Shown: positions 41,240 through 52,308 of the stretch, piece by piece
How the letters are laid out: each line of letters opens with the position of its first letter
How positions within the stretch are numbered: position 1 is the first letter of the stretch
Assembly (NCBI GenBank): GCA_900618795.1
Contig: UYJD01000004.1
Coordinates: 1,570,347 to 1,634,346, forward strand
Length of the DNA: 64,000 nt
Reading direction: 5' to 3'
Origin: Cyanodermella asteris
Taxonomy: Eukaryota; Ascomycota; Lecanoromycetes; Ostropales; Stictidaceae
Notes under the pieces: generated by a model
The model's input: the letters and a program-made list of their open reading frames with translations, nothing else
What the model was told of the DNA's origin: nothing
Database searches by the model: none
Program-made: the position numbers and the translations under genes

Positions 41240-42271
41240 TTGGATAGCCCTGAAAGTCCGGATCAGAGCTCAACTATCTTTATCACAACTTCCGAGCTAA
41301 TTGTGCATCAAAATCATGAGCCGACAGTTTCTGCAAGTCCGATTGAGGTGTCATTTCCGTCCAATGCTCCCACGCTTGCTGGCCATCTAAACTCCCTCCA
41401 GCTTCGCCTCCATCCCGTCATGATGCCGCTATAATCACATCGCATCCAATGTGTGGCGTCAAGGAGCAGACCGCCGCGACACATGCTCAATTCCTCTCGA
41501 GCCTCGGTTTTGCATATCTGACCTTCGACGCCGCCTACCAAGGCGAGTCCAGCCGTCTTCCCCGAGGACTCGAAGATCCACATCAGCGAGCCGAAGATGT
41601 CAAATCCGCCGTCAGCTACTTGAACACTCTGAGTGAAAAGCATCACATCGACCCCAACCGCATCGGAGTGCTCGGCTTCTGCGCCTTTGGTGGTTATACA
41701 TCGTTTGCTGCGCATACTGACAGGAGAATCAAAGCTCTCGCCACCGTGAGCGCAGCTTGCGTCTGCTGCATGACGCGATCCGGTGGCGAAGAAGCTTCAA
41801 AAGCAAACAAGGACGACGAAGCCGCCATCAGCGGGGCATTGCAAGCAGCCGCTGAGTGGCGTACAGCCCACGCAGACAATCCCACAGCAGCGGAGCCACC
41901 ACTGTATTTCGACGCAAATCCAAAAAAAGGTAATAAAAGAAACGCCTCAGTTCCTGGCCGAAGCAACAGACTACCACGCAACAAGGAGAGGTGCTCACGA
42001 GAGGCCAACCCAGAAAATGCAACCGCAGAGCGTTGACTTGATGATGAATTACGACTCGTTTGCTTTCCAGCGATTGATCAGTCTGAGGGCGCTGCTAGTG
42101 ATTGTTGGATCCGAGGCTTCGACGAGGCATTCCAGTGAGAGTGCGATAAATGCGGCCAAGGAGCCTAAGGAATTGTTTATAGTGCGGGGACAAACGCACG
42201 TTGCTCTGTATGATGACTTGAGCGTTTCGGGGCCAAAGCTGGTGGAATTCTTTGCCAAATACCTCGTTTGA
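41240..42271 (+). pseudogene. Alpha/beta hydrolase, inactivated (frame changes, nucleophile lost)
   Basis: Three frames in order resemble one hydrolase of the dienelactone-hydrolase/YcjY-like type. First (to about 41400): EVSFPSNAPTLAGHL. Second (about 41400-41920): AIITSHPMCGVKEQTA, LTFDAAYQGES, RIGVLGFCAFGGYTSFAAHTDRR. Third (from about 41928): ETPQFLAEATDY, QSVDLMMNYDSFAFQ and a C-terminal His in GQTHVALYDD. The nucleophile elbow reads G-F-C-A-F-G-G, so the expected Ser of GxCxSGG is Phe (codon 41686-41688). The first frame change is near 41395-41405; the second is at an A7 run (41922-41928). Two frame changes plus loss of the nucleophile make it a pseudogene. The start codon is uncertain. 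Confidence 0.8.
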
Positions 42272-42911
42272 GATCTACCATTGCAACTCGCATTGGGTGA
42301 ATGTGACGCGCCACAGCCCTGTACACGTCTACAACTAGGGCAGATCCATTGACCGTGCATCTTGATGCACAGTCCAGTGGTATATGGGGAAAGCATCCCT
42401 TTTCGGAAACAATGGACCCGAGTGGAGTCTCGCTCACTACACCTAATTTGCTCCACCTTCAGCAATAGTTCTCCATTATGGCCACATGCACGACTATATC
42501 CGAAAGTACAGTTTTTTGGAACTAATGACTCTAACGCAACCAGGCCAATTGATCGACCATGCAGTCATCATGCAGGTTGGTCGTACAGACTTTCCGTGCG
42601 GTTGCGGCGGGAGCGGCTAATGCGGTCGGCCCCTCAGCTGAAATCGAGCTGATATTCACCATCTCAGCCTCTCCCTGGGTGTCAGCAAGCTCGTAGAAAG
42701 ATCAGTCGACATCGTTATCCTGATACATGTCTCGCCTTGAACTTCTGTGTATATTTATTTCTTCCTCCCGTGCGCCTACCTTCTCCAAGTTGACAACGGC
42801 AATCCAAGCTGAGCCCCCAACTCATCCACCAACTCAACACCTCCAGGCCAACCTCTCACACCCCGCCTCACATCACACATTCTCGTCTCAAAAATCAACG
42901 TCTTTTCACCA
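42272..42911. promoter_or_regulatory. Promoter region of the VOC-fold protein gene
   Basis: 640 bp, no gene. A TATATTTATTT stretch near 42750 and a following CT- and CA-rich leader are consistent with a promoter about 150 bp upstream of the ATG. Confidence 0.4.
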
Positions 42912-44084
42912 ATGCACGTCCCCGACGTCAAGAACGGCCCCTCTAAAATCCAACTCTCCCGCATCAGCCACGTCTACTTCGCCCACTCCTCGCTCCCCAA
43001 ATTCCAATCCTTCGCCACCGACTTCGGCTTCACCGTCGCCCACACAACCACCATAAACCCCCTTTCAAACTTGCCCCGAATCTACTACCGCGGCTACGGA
43101 CGCGAACCCTACATCTACGTCGCAGACCAATCGCCCCCTAACGCCCCATCCCACTTCTTGGGTCCCGCGTTCGTTGCGCGAACGGCCGAGGACTTCGAAA
43201 AGGCAGCGAGACTACCGGGAGCGGAGAGGACGAGTTTGAGCGAGGAGGGGGCGCCGGGGGGTGGGGAACGGGTGAGTTTCAAGAGGAGTGATGGCACTTG
43301 GTTTCACGTTGTCTGGGGGATCGAGGAGAGGGTTCCGGATAGGGGTGCGGTGGCGGGGGAGACGAGGGTCGAGTTGGGGCCGGCGAACGGGCCGTTCGAG
43401 AAGCCTAGGAAAGGTATGTCAAGAAGCATCCCGTCAGGGCGTGAGCTCACACTTGCACCTCTCTCGATCTGATCATCTCATTTGACGTTGATGTATAAAT
43501 GGTTCGGTGGCTGATAATATCTATCAACAGGCAAGTTCCAACGCTTTCAAGCCGGGCCCTCCCAGGTCCACAAACTAGGCCATCTCGGGTACACGGCCGG
43601 CACGCCCGCCTTCGACGAGGCCGTCTCCTGGTACACGACACACTTCAACTTCGTCCCCTCAGACATCCTACATTTCCCCGAGGACCCATCCATCGACGTC
43701 GCCGTCTTCATGCACCTCGACCTCGGCCCCGAATACACCGACCACCACAGTCTCTTCCTCTCCCGAGCCCCGTCCGGCGAAACCGCAACCCGTCTCCACC
43801 ACACCAGCTTCGAAGTCGCGGATTTCGACGAACAGATGATGGGCCACGAGTACCTGGGGAAGGAAGGCTGGGAGAGCGTGTGGGGCGTGGGGAGACACAT
43901 TCTGGGGAGTCAGATTTTCGATTACTGGAAGGACTCGAGTGGGTTCAAGATTGAGCACTATGCGGATGGGGATTTGGTTAATGAGGAGGTGGAGACGAGG
44001 AGGGATGTTGCGGGCCCGGTCAGTGTTTGGGCGCCGGAGATGCCGGCGGATTTTTATCAGGGTTTTGAGGTGCCGGTGGACTGA
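42912..44084 (+). CDS. VOC-fold protein, extradiol dioxygenase/glyoxalase-like
   Basis: Exons 42912-43413 and 43531-44084 (117-bp GTATGT...CAACAG intron, phase 1) encode 351 residues. Two vicinal-oxygen-chelate modules are visible. The first opens with LSRISHVYFAHSSLPKFQSF, the second with VHKLGHLGYTAGTPAFDEAV. Likely metal ligands are His in KLGHLGY, His in RLHHTSFEV and Glu in FKIEHYADGD, the usual H-H-E set of type I extradiol dioxygenases. Such enzymes cleave catechols, but many fungal relatives have unknown substrates. No targeting signal. The exon 2 start restores the frame exactly (Gly codon split 1/2), which supports the splice. The gene is convergent with the P-ATPase gene, 198 bp apart. 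Confidence 0.87.
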
Positions 44085-44282
44085 TAGTCAGTCCCATTGG
44101 AGAGCCACCATCGATCCTGAAGGTGAATTAATAAATCATTCAAATCTGGTAGGTAAATCCTTAAACGGGGAGAACACACAAAAAAGGTGAGCGAAGTCTG
44201 AACGTATATAGATAAGTGTTCAAAGTATATCAGAATCACAATCATCACATCATTACTCATCCCTCCATTCTTTTGCTTTATT

Positions 44283-47200
44283 TTAAACAACCTGATGCGG
44301 CTCCGTCCTCGAATTCTGCACACTCAACCCCTGCGTCCCAATCGAAGTCGGTCTATCCGAATTCGTCCTACTCTTCTCCCGACTAAACGTCCTCGCAAAA
44401 CTGAAAAAACCCTGCTTCAATTCCAGGCTCTTATCCTTGCTGCCATCAACATCCTCACCCGCAAACCAGCCCGTAGCCCGCTTCACAAACTTCCACGCCT
44501 CCATGCTGAGGACGAACACGATCGTGAAGCCCGCACTCAGACCCCATTCCCAACTGATACCGGTATGCTTGAAGACATTCGTGTTCAGACCGGGGATGTA
44601 AACGGTCGGGAAGACGCTCAGCGCACCAACGACGACGGCCCAGAAGAGGAACCTGTTCTCGTACAAGTCGCGGAACAGCGTGGAGCGGGATTGCGATTCC
44701 GGGTCCAGCCGCAATAGTGACCTGCGAAGGGATTTGATCTCCCAGGCCGCGAGGAGGATCTGCCACGTGAGTTCGACGAACACTGCCGCACGAGCACGGA
44801 ACACGGCGTTGCAGCTCTCGTTGAACTCACGGTTACAGTCGTGGCCTAGGTTGCCGTTGTTGACGCCGTAGATGATGATGACAAAGGTCATGAGACATGT
44901 CGTGCCCATGACGAGGCCGTATACCAGCATGTCGACGACGACCTGCCAAGTAAATACGCCCTTCTTGTTATCATGCGGTTTCCGCTTCATGATGTCCCAG
45001 GACGCCTTCTCCTGTCCGAGTCCGAAAGCCGGGAAGGAAGATGTCAACATGTTAACCCAGAGGATCTGTAGTGGTGAGAGCGGGAAGACACTGAACCCGG
45101 AACTGTCTTGGAAGCCAAGCCCGCAGATCAGAAGGACGACTTCGCCGACATTGGAGATTAGCAAGTGGAGGACGAATTTCTGGATGTTGTCGAATAAGCG
45201 GCGGCCCTCCTCGATGGCGTTGACGATGCTGGCGAAATTGTCGTCTGTCAGGACAATGTCGGAGGCTGATTTGGCGACGTCGGAGCCGGCGAGGCCCATG
45301 GCGATGCCGACGTCGGCGGCTTGAAGGGAGGGTGCGTCGTTGACGCCGTCGCCGGTCATGGCGGCGTAGCAGCCCCGGCGGTGCAGGGCATTTATCATGC
45401 GGGTCTTGGTGTCTGGAGAGCAGCGGGCAATGACGAGTGGCAATTCCGGCAAGGCGTCTATTTCTTGCTCGCTCATTGCGTCCATTTCCGGGCCGGTACG
45501 GACGAGCGAGTCGGCGATTTTGGAGGACAGGTTGGCGTTGCTGCGTGGGAGGATCCCGACTTCGCGGGCGATGGCTTGTGCGGTGCCCGGGTGGTCGCCG
45601 GTCAGCATGTGTACGCGAATGCCGGCGCGGGTACATTCCTGAACCGCGCCTTTTGTTTCTTCGCGGGGCGGATCGTAGATGCCGGCGAGGCCGAGGAAGG
45701 TATGGTCCTTCTCAATCGCATCACGCTCGGGTGGGTGGTGTTCGTCCACATCCTCGGGCCAGGTGCGCTGAGCGATTGCGAGAACGCGCAGACCCTGGTT
45801 GGCAAGAATCTCCATTTGTTCGAGGACGAGGCCTTTGAGAGATTCGGTCAGAGGCTCCTGGTCATTGCCTTGAGTGATGTAGCTGCATAGCTCGAGGACC
45901 CGCTCGACGGCGCCCTTGGTGTAGACCATCAGCTCGGAGCTGTCGGCGACTTTGTGAATGACGGACATGCGCTTGATCTTTGAATCGAAAGGATATTCGG
46001 CGCGCTGCGCAACTCCGCGGGATTTGAGCGTCTTTGCATCCATGTTGAAGCGATGGGCGAATACTTGGAGGGCAATTTCGGTGGGCTCGCCGGTTGTCTG
46101 CCAAAGCTGTTCATTATCGTTGTACCGAACGGTAGACAGGTTGCAGAGAGCGGAGCATTGTAGGAAGTTCCTGAGGCTGTCTTGGATATCTTCGGTGTCG
46201 ACGGTATCTTCTCTTGGCTTGTAGGTAGACTCTGACTGTTTCTTTTCGAGTTTTTCGTCAGGAACATCGAAGGTCAGAGCGGATGCACTGCGTTGCTGAT
46301 CAAGAGCCTCAGCACGCTCAGCCTGCTCCTTCTCGGCATCTTTTCTCGACTTGGTTTTGGCGACCGAAATGTCACCAATTGTGGGATTGTTGGCATCGGT
46401 AGCGTTGTTGACAGAGTAGACGCCGACGCCAGGAATCCAAGCTTTCTTCGTAATCATCTTCCCTTGAGTCAAGGTCCCAGTCTTGTCGGAGCAGATCGTG
46501 TTGATGCCGCCGAGGGACTCCAGAGCAGAGAGTTTTCGGGTGACGACCTTGCGCTTGCGCATCTGGGTCATTCCGACGACGAATGTGATTGTGAGAACTG
46601 CAATGAGTGATTCCGGAATGATGGCGATACCAGTGCTGATGGCGTAGACTGCAACTTCGGTGCTGACATTGAACTGATTCACGCCAAACACCACAATGGC
46701 AAGGATGACGGCACAGCCAAAAAGAAAGTATGCAAGCTTGCTGAGCTTGATTTGTAGAGGCGTTCCTTCAGTCAAACCAAGAAACTTACCGACGGCGTCC
46801 CAGGTCCGGAGAGCAGCGCCTTTGGCAGGTTGCATTGGTCCGTGTTTTTTCCGTGAGAGCGACCGGTTCGCCTTACGTGTGGTACCTTGCATGGACGAGG
46901 CAATTTTACCGATTTCCGTTTGCATACCGATGGCAGTCACAATACCCTTGCCTCGGCCTTTGACAACATTGGTCGACGAATAGACCATGTTGAGCCGGTC
47001 ACCAATGCTAAGACCGGACTTGTCGGAGTAATCCTCCTCCGTATCCTTGTCAACATTTAGCGCTTCGCCAGTGAGAATTTTCTCATCAGTCGAGAGGTTC
47101 AACTCCTCAACAAGGCGCAAATCAGCCGGAATCGTGTCGCCGTTCTTGATGAGAATAACGTCGCCAACGACAACTTCTTTTGACGGGATCGTATCAACTT

Positions 47201-47606
47201 CGCCGCCTCGTAGGACAGTCGCGCATGGGGAGGAGAGTGCTCGCAGTGCGTCCATCTTCTTTTCGGCATTATATTCTTGCCAGAAACCGATGCTGATGTT
47301 CAGGATGATGACACCGGTGATGACGCCGCCCTCGACCCAGTCTTGGACACCGTATGAGACAGCCATTGCCAGCACGAGGACGAGGATCATGGCGTTGCTG
47401 CATTGTTTGCCCAGCACGCGGTACCAGGAGACACCGCTGTCGCTGGAAAGCTTGTTTTCGTCATACTCTGCCTGGAGCTGCTGTACCTTGGCCTTTGACA
47501 GACCGGTTTCGACATTTGTGTCGAGGTGCGCAACGAGCTTCTCAACGGGCAAAGTGAAAGGCTCGGCGGGGAATTGGGGCCCTCCCGGGCTTTTGCCCTT
47601 TGACAT
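44283..47606 (-). CDS. ENA: ENA-type Na+ (K+) P-type ATPase
   Basis: 1107 residues, single exon. P-type ATPase motifs: ILTGEALNVDK (the actuator loop reads TGEA, where many family members have TGES), the phosphorylation motif ICSDKTGTLTQGKM, the nucleotide-binding YTKGAVERVLELC, MLTGDHPGTAQAIA and TGDGVNDAPSLQAADVGIAMG. Membrane helices are at the expected places, with IAIIPESL in M4. Length and the C-terminal membrane part (ILWVNMLTSSFPAFGLG) fit type IID fungal ENA pumps, which export Na+ or K+ across the plasma membrane at high salt or alkaline pH. Which cation this one moves cannot be read from sequence. The long antisense frames here are shadows. The symbol is a family name, not a numbered paralog. 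Confidence 0.93.
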   Translation of the reverse strand: MSKGKSPGGPQFPAEPFTLPVEKLVAHLDTNVETGLSKAKVQQLQAEYDENKLSSDSGVSWYRVLGKQCSNAMILVLVLAMAVSYGVQDWVEGGVITGVIILNISIGFWQEYNAEKKMDALRALSSPCATVLRGGEVDTIPSKEVVVGDVILIKNGDTIPADLRLVEELNLSTDEKILTGEALNVDKDTEEDYSDKSGLSIGDRLNMVYSSTNVVKGRGKGIVTAIGMQTEIGKIASSMQGTTRKANRSLSRKKHGPMQPAKGAALRTWDAVGKFLGLTEGTPLQIKLSKLAYFLFGCAVILAIVVFGVNQFNVSTEVAVYAISTGIAIIPESLIAVLTITFVVGMTQMRKRKVVTRKLSALESLGGINTICSDKTGTLTQGKMITKKAWIPGVGVYSVNNATDANNPTIGDISVAKTKSRKDAEKEQAERAEALDQQRSASALTFDVPDEKLEKKQSESTYKPREDTVDTEDIQDSLRNFLQCSALCNLSTVRYNDNEQLWQTTGEPTEIALQVFAHRFNMDAKTLKSRGVAQRAEYPFDSKIKRMSVIHKVADSSELMVYTKGAVERVLELCSYITQGNDQEPLTESLKGLVLEQMEILANQGLRVLAIAQRTWPEDVDEHHPPERDAIEKDHTFLGLAGIYDPPREETKGAVQECTRAGIRVHMLTGDHPGTAQAIAREVGILPRSNANLSSKIADSLVRTGPEMDAMSEQEIDALPELPLVIARCSPDTKTRMINALHRRGCYAAMTGDGVNDAPSLQAADVGIAMGLAGSDVAKSASDIVLTDDNFASIVNAIEEGRRLFDNIQKFVLHLLISNVGEVVLLICGLGFQDSSGFSVFPLSPLQILWVNMLTSSFPAFGLGQEKASWDIMKRKPHDNKKGVFTWQVVVDMLVYGLVMGTTCLMTFVIIIYGVNNGNLGHDCNREFNESCNAVFRARAAVFVELTWQILLAAWEIKSLRRSLLRLDPESQSRSTLFRDLYENRFLFWAVVVGALSVFPTVYIPGLNTNVFKHTGISWEWGLSAGFTIVFVLSMEAWKFVKRATGWFAGEDVDGSKDKSLELKQGFFSFARTFSREKSRTNSDRPTSIGTQGLSVQNSRTEPHQVV

Positions 47607-50023
47607 TTTGTAGGTTCGTGTGTTGTACGCAGTGGTGGTAAAGTTTGCTATCTTCTCTTGATGAGATGAATCGAGTGAAATGTGCCAGGGAACCTCTGTT
47701 CAATTGAGTTCCCTTCGTGGTTAGTGGTAGTGATAGAGATTGACAATAAAGACAGGCAATGGTCTATTCAAACAGGAGAAGAAACAGCAGCACAAACGAG
47801 AAGGGACATGCATGCTTATATGCAGCGCAGCAGACGAACTTGTCCACGCCATGATGGTATCTACGGACCAAATTCCTCCCAAGTGCGGAACCTTGGATGG
47901 CCAAGACAGCCTTTGACGCTACGCCAAGGGAGTCATCTTCATTGTCCACAGTCACGACAAGCAGAGGCGTCCGTACCGAGATGGCAATACCTTCCAGAAA
48001 TCAGCGGTAGCCAAGAATGGTACCGTCTGGGCACATGGCCAGCAGGGTCCGTCATTGGCTCCGCGCCTTATCCGACCGTCGTTGAGGCTGAGCGCAGATG
48101 TTTCCCCCGGACCCAAGAGGCTGGATATAAGCAAGACAAGCATGACAAGGATGATGACAGGGCAATTCGAGACGATACAGTATTATGCTTTGGTGCCAAG
48201 CGCGAGATCGCTTGTCGGGGCTTGACAATGCAGCGATCAGCGCACGATTGTCCGCTAGAAAGATGAATTAAGGTTATCTGGAGAGAATCGGGGTCGTCGT
48301 CTCATCATGACGGGTGGTTGCTCTGCGAATCAGGGTGTCGGGAGCGAGGACTGAGATAGGGTCTGGTGAGGTCAGAGATTGATCGAGTGAAAGTTCTCGA
48401 CCGTCGTCAAGTCTTCCAAGCGCTTGGCTGACTTGGCGACAAAGTGCAGTCTGTGCTGTCGCCGCTTCCTATTCGCTCCGCCGGCCGTCGCTGCCGGGAT
48501 ATGCGCAGCACGTAAGAGCCGACGGTTTCCGCGATTACCGCCTTCCGCCCCGCCAGAGTTCCGCTGCGGCCGGCTTGTCTTGCTTGGCGGTCTTGGGGCG
48601 GAATCAGCGACCAATTGGCATAGACTATGATCCGGTGACCTCCGCGGAGCTCGGGCAAAGACGCTAGCTCGTCGAAAAGATCTTCACGATGCTAAGATGT
48701 CGCACGTGGTGGCAAAATGCTTGATTCCGTTGACAGCTGGCGTTAAGGCTTGGTCTGCTGCGATGACAGTCAGTGACGATTGTCGAGACGGAGGTGACAT
48801 GGCTTGGCTGGATGATTTTGGGACGTCAGATAGGTTCTTCGGCAGGACCAGCCGAAGGTATGAGAGCTACATGGTACGGCTGGCGCGTGGTCACTTACGA
48901 ACCGTGTCTTTCTCCGATCCATGAAGGAGATGAGATAACACGAAGGAAAGAAGGAACATTCCATTCGCTCAACGTCACTCGAAAGCTACCCCAATCTCAG
49001 TTCCACCGGTTATACCNNNNNNNNNNNNNNNNNNNNNNNNNNNNNNNNNNNNNNNNNNNNNNNNNNNNNNNNNNNNNNNNNNNNNNNNNNNNNNNNNNNN
49101 NNNNNNNNNNNNNNNNNNNNNNNNNNNNNNNNNNNNNNNNNNNNNNNNNNNNNNNNNNNNNNNNNNNNNNNNNNNNNNNNNNNNNNNNNNNNNNNNNNNN
49201 NNNNNNNNNNNNNNNNNNNNNNNNNNNNNNNNNNNNNNNNNNNNNNNNNNNNNNNNNNNNNNNNNNNNNNNNNNNNNNNNNNNNNNNNNNNNNNNNNNNN
49301 NNNNNNNNNNNNNNNNNNNNNNNNNNNNNNGTGACAATACCCTGGAGAGATGGGGGCAGGTTTCTGCGAGCCCACGACTAATATGATCTCCCCACTAGAG
49401 AGAACTCTTTCGTGACCAGTAAGGACATCGCTGACTTGTCCCGACCCGGTTGCTATCTCTGCATGTGTCGACATGGCAGAGTGTCAAACCTCCTCTGACG
49501 AAGTTTCGGCGCGGTTGAAATTTGCACCCAAGCCTGACCCTCACTCAAGCGACGCGATGGTAGCATCATTGCCTGGGAGTGAGACACGCTCTCCTCCCCG
49601 ATGACCGAACAAGGCGTGTACAGCTCGCTAAGCTATCCTCACTGGTAAGGTTCTAGATGCCTGGCTGCACGATCTTGTATCAAACACTCCATGCACAAAG
49701 AGAGTACATTCTGTAATGATCGAAAAGTCTCTGTCTACATGCGGTGCGTGCTGGCATCTTTCACGCACTTGAGTTTACTGTCTTGCTTCAGCTACCGGCC
49801 TTCTTTCTTCGTGTGTGTTTCTTTCTTCTGTCATGTCTCAAGCACATCCGAAACTAAAGACATTTCGTTTCATCTGCGGCTGCGAAGAGAGGAATAAGAA
49901 GCCGTCCATGGGCGGGACTTTGAAGATGAATGCAAGCTCTCCTCATCTGAGTCTGTCCTCCCAAAGTCTTGCACATCTTTAAAGATTCGAACCAAGCCCT
50001 GTATCCCAATTCCAAGTACCGAA
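47607..50023. other. Gene-free stretch containing the assembly gap
   Basis: 2.4 kb upstream of the ENA gene. A 194-codon plus-strand frame at 47682-48266 overlaps the expected ENA 5' leader and has no recognisable content. Sequence around the gap is ordinary. Confidence 0.5.
49017..49330. other. Assembly gap (314 Ns)
   Basis: A run of N; its true length is unknown. Any frame that crosses it (for example 48773-49381) is meaningless. Confidence 1.
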
Positions 50024-50980
50024 ATGATCACTGCAATCAAACAAGCGGGGCGACGTCGAAGCAGCGCAAGTTCCACAAAGTCCTTCCCCGAAACAAACCC
50101 GCAGCCGGCTCACCGTTCCGAATCCAATGAAAACACAATCACAAAAGCGTTCCGCATGGGCGATCCGTTCCAAACCTCGTTCCTGCAGAAGATGACGAGA
50201 CGCAAGTCCAGACCAAGCCCACTCAGAGCCGTCGAATCCCGACGCGAGCTCTCCACCGACTCAGCGAAAGAAGCATCCGCGACTGGGTCCCCATCGTCCG
50301 TCTACTCCAAGGACTCTAAAGACTCCAAGCAGGTCTCACCAATCACCACCAAGCAACAAGACACACCCAGCGATGGCCCAAATGGAGATGCGAATCCCGC
50401 GAGCGCGGTTCCGAACAATGCAGCAGAAGAGTTGCAGTTGGTGTCCTCGCCGTCCTGGTTTCGCTTGCAAATGAGGCACCTGAGCCCAAGCAACGACAAC
50501 ATCGCCCCTGACACCCATGTCGAACCCGCTGAACAGGTCGTTCTGCCAATCTGCTCTCCCCAGCTCACGAACAGCAAGAAGGCAGGCAACAAAGGACCTG
50601 AGGACTACCACATCGTCCACGAGGAAAGCCCTCTTGCTCCCCACCCAACCACTCCAGTCCCCTTCCCGTGCCCCCTCCGCGTCACCAACCGCCAATACGA
50701 TCCCAAGCCCGATACACCGGCGCCCTGGAAGAAATCCACGATCGCAGAACCGAACACCAACACGCAGAATCCATTGACGAACGCGAATGCATCGGAACCA
50801 CGTTGGAACCGCTCGCGCGGCGGCCCCGGAGCACCCGGACAACGCAGAAACGCTATCGTGGCTGCTAATATGCCGAAGCGGCCGGTGGCACTGCCGAAGA
50901 GGTCTTCGGGATTGATTGCGTGGAGGTCAAGGTCGAGAATGAGTGAGGTGGAGGCCGAGGGGCTCGCTGTGGAGCAATGA
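50024..50980 (+). CDS. Hypothetical disordered protein
   Basis: 318 codons in one exon. The product is rich in Ser, Pro, Arg and Asn with short motifs such as KAFRMGDPFQTSFLQKMTRRKSR and ends in WRSRSRMSEVEAEGLAVEQ. There is no domain, signal peptide or membrane segment; it is predicted by eye to be largely disordered and basic at both ends. The uninterrupted length on a strand with a reasonable ATG argues for a gene, but opposite-strand frames of 168 codons overlap it, so confidence is moderate. Confidence 0.5.
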   Translation: MITAIKQAGRRRSSASSTKSFPETNPQPAHRSESNENTITKAFRMGDPFQTSFLQKMTRRKSRPSPLRAVESRRELSTDSAKEASATGSPSSVYSKDSKDSKQVSPITTKQQDTPSDGPNGDANPASAVPNNAAEELQLVSSPSWFRLQMRHLSPSNDNIAPDTHVEPAEQVVLPICSPQLTNSKKAGNKGPEDYHIVHEESPLAPHPTTPVPFPCPLRVTNRQYDPKPDTPAPWKKSTIAEPNTNTQNPLTNANASEPRWNRSRGGPGAPGQRRNAIVAANMPKRPVALPKRSSGLIAWRSRSRMSEVEAEGLAVEQ

Positions 50981-51687
50981 GAGGCCATGCAGAGGCAGGA
51001 TTCGGGACAGGGAAAGGGTCAGTGAAGGGACTGTGTTTTGTGGGAATTGAGCTTTTGGTTGGTGTTTAAGGTAGTTCGGTGCGGGATGCCATTTCATTTC
51101 ATTTCATGAGGGAACGTGGATGTGTGGGAGAGACGGAGGGAGCATTCGGGCGCGAGCTTTGTCATTGCAGGAGCATCCAAGATAGACATGAACCTTCGAA
51201 CTCGAGCAACAAGTGTATCTCTTTGAGGTCTTGGAATAATTGTCTTTCCACAGTGCTTTTTTGCCAGATCGCTATTTGGGGTTGCGCAGCTCTTCAAGCA
51301 TAAATCCGGCAGGTCCCTGATCTTGCTCGTGTTAGCAACGTGAAACATCCGATGGCTCTTAAGCTCTACAAGTGGTAGACAAATGTTCAGACGGGCGTTC
51401 TGCCATTGTATTCTCATACCCGGGCAAAATGCTTTGTCAACACCGACAGTGGCACTCCTCAACCCGAAGCTGCCAGCCACAATCTCATTGTCGAGATGCA
51501 TAAATTCACTGTCCAATGTCGATTAGGACAACCGCGAGCCTCGCATGCCCATTTCCAGCCCAGATCCCTTTTCACGCTCGCACGTCCTCACATCACTCCC
51601 TGGCCCGCAGGTCCGCGACCCGTTGAACTTTCAACGGAACTCTCCAAGAACACTCTCAGACACGTTCACTCACCTCACTCGCACACA
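50981..51687. other. Intergenic stretch, no gene seen
   Basis: 707 bp. The frame of the next gene is open upstream to 51406, but the later ATG in ACACAATGTC is a better start. Confidence 0.45.
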
Positions 51688-52308
51688 ATGTCTTCCTTTG
51701 CTCAACGCTTCGACAGACCGCTCAGACGAGATCCCATTCTCGCAAGCATCCCCATCATCGTGATCCCCGATCGGACCTCCTCGCTCCACCAAGGTAAGCA
51801 GCCAGCCCAGCGCGGTCTCCGCCGCGTCGCGGGCACAAACTCGCTACGAGGGTCCGCTAACGCTCAGCTCCACGACCGTCGCGCCTCAAGAGACCGTTCA
51901 GGGACTGCATACGCTGCGTCCGAGTCGCAGGGCCTCAGGTCTCAGTATCGATACCCAGAACTCGTCCCCGAGCCTCTGCAGCCCTCGCCAAGTCGTCTCA
52001 TTTCCCGGCACCAGGTCCCCTGCGGCGGGGCGGGCGGAACAGAGTTGGGGCAGGATGCGAATCGCACGGCTAAACGGTCCATTTTGGGTGCCTCTGCCGA
52101 CAACAACCAGGGCCGAAAATACGGCGAGCGGAGACAGACCGTCGGCGCGGCTAATTTCTTGGATTCTGCGCGCTCGAGTCCGGAGGCGTTGGTGGAATAC
52201 TATGAGTACATGGCCAAGTACAGCTGGAGTCTGGGGCAAGTTGAGCTTCCAAAGGACTGGAATGGGCCGAGGCTTGTTCGAGGGTCTTCTCGTCAGAGGC
52301 GGCCTTGA
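51688..52308 (+). CDS. Hypothetical basic protein
   Basis: 206 residues from the ATG at 51688. The N-terminus MSSFAQRFDRPLRRDPILASIPIIVIPDR is followed by a polar Arg/Ser-rich middle and a more ordered C-terminus with ALVEYYEYMAKYSWSLGQVELPKDWNG. No known domain. A GTAAGC donor (51794) with a CTAAC branch and CTCAG acceptor (51866) would make a 73-bp intron, but splicing it would move the reading into a frame that soon stops and would lose the ordered tail. I keep the unspliced model. Confidence 0.5.
   Translation: MSSFAQRFDRPLRRDPILASIPIIVIPDRTSSLHQGKQPAQRGLRRVAGTNSLRGSANAQLHDRRASRDRSGTAYAASESQGLRSQYRYPELVPEPLQPSPSRLISRHQVPCGGAGGTELGQDANRTAKRSILGASADNNQGRKYGERRQTVGAANFLDSARSSPEALVEYYEYMAKYSWSLGQVELPKDWNGPRLVRGSSRQRRP

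Noticed and set aside
47682-48266. 194-codon frame upstream of the ENA gene
   Set aside because: No motif, irregular composition, and it covers the expected ENA leader and promoter.
48773-49474. Open frames across the N run
   Set aside because: They exist only because Ns are read through.
51794-51866. Possible 73-bp intron in the hypothetical gene 51688-52308
   Set aside because: Splice signals look acceptable, but removal shifts into a frame that soon stops and discards the ordered C-terminus.
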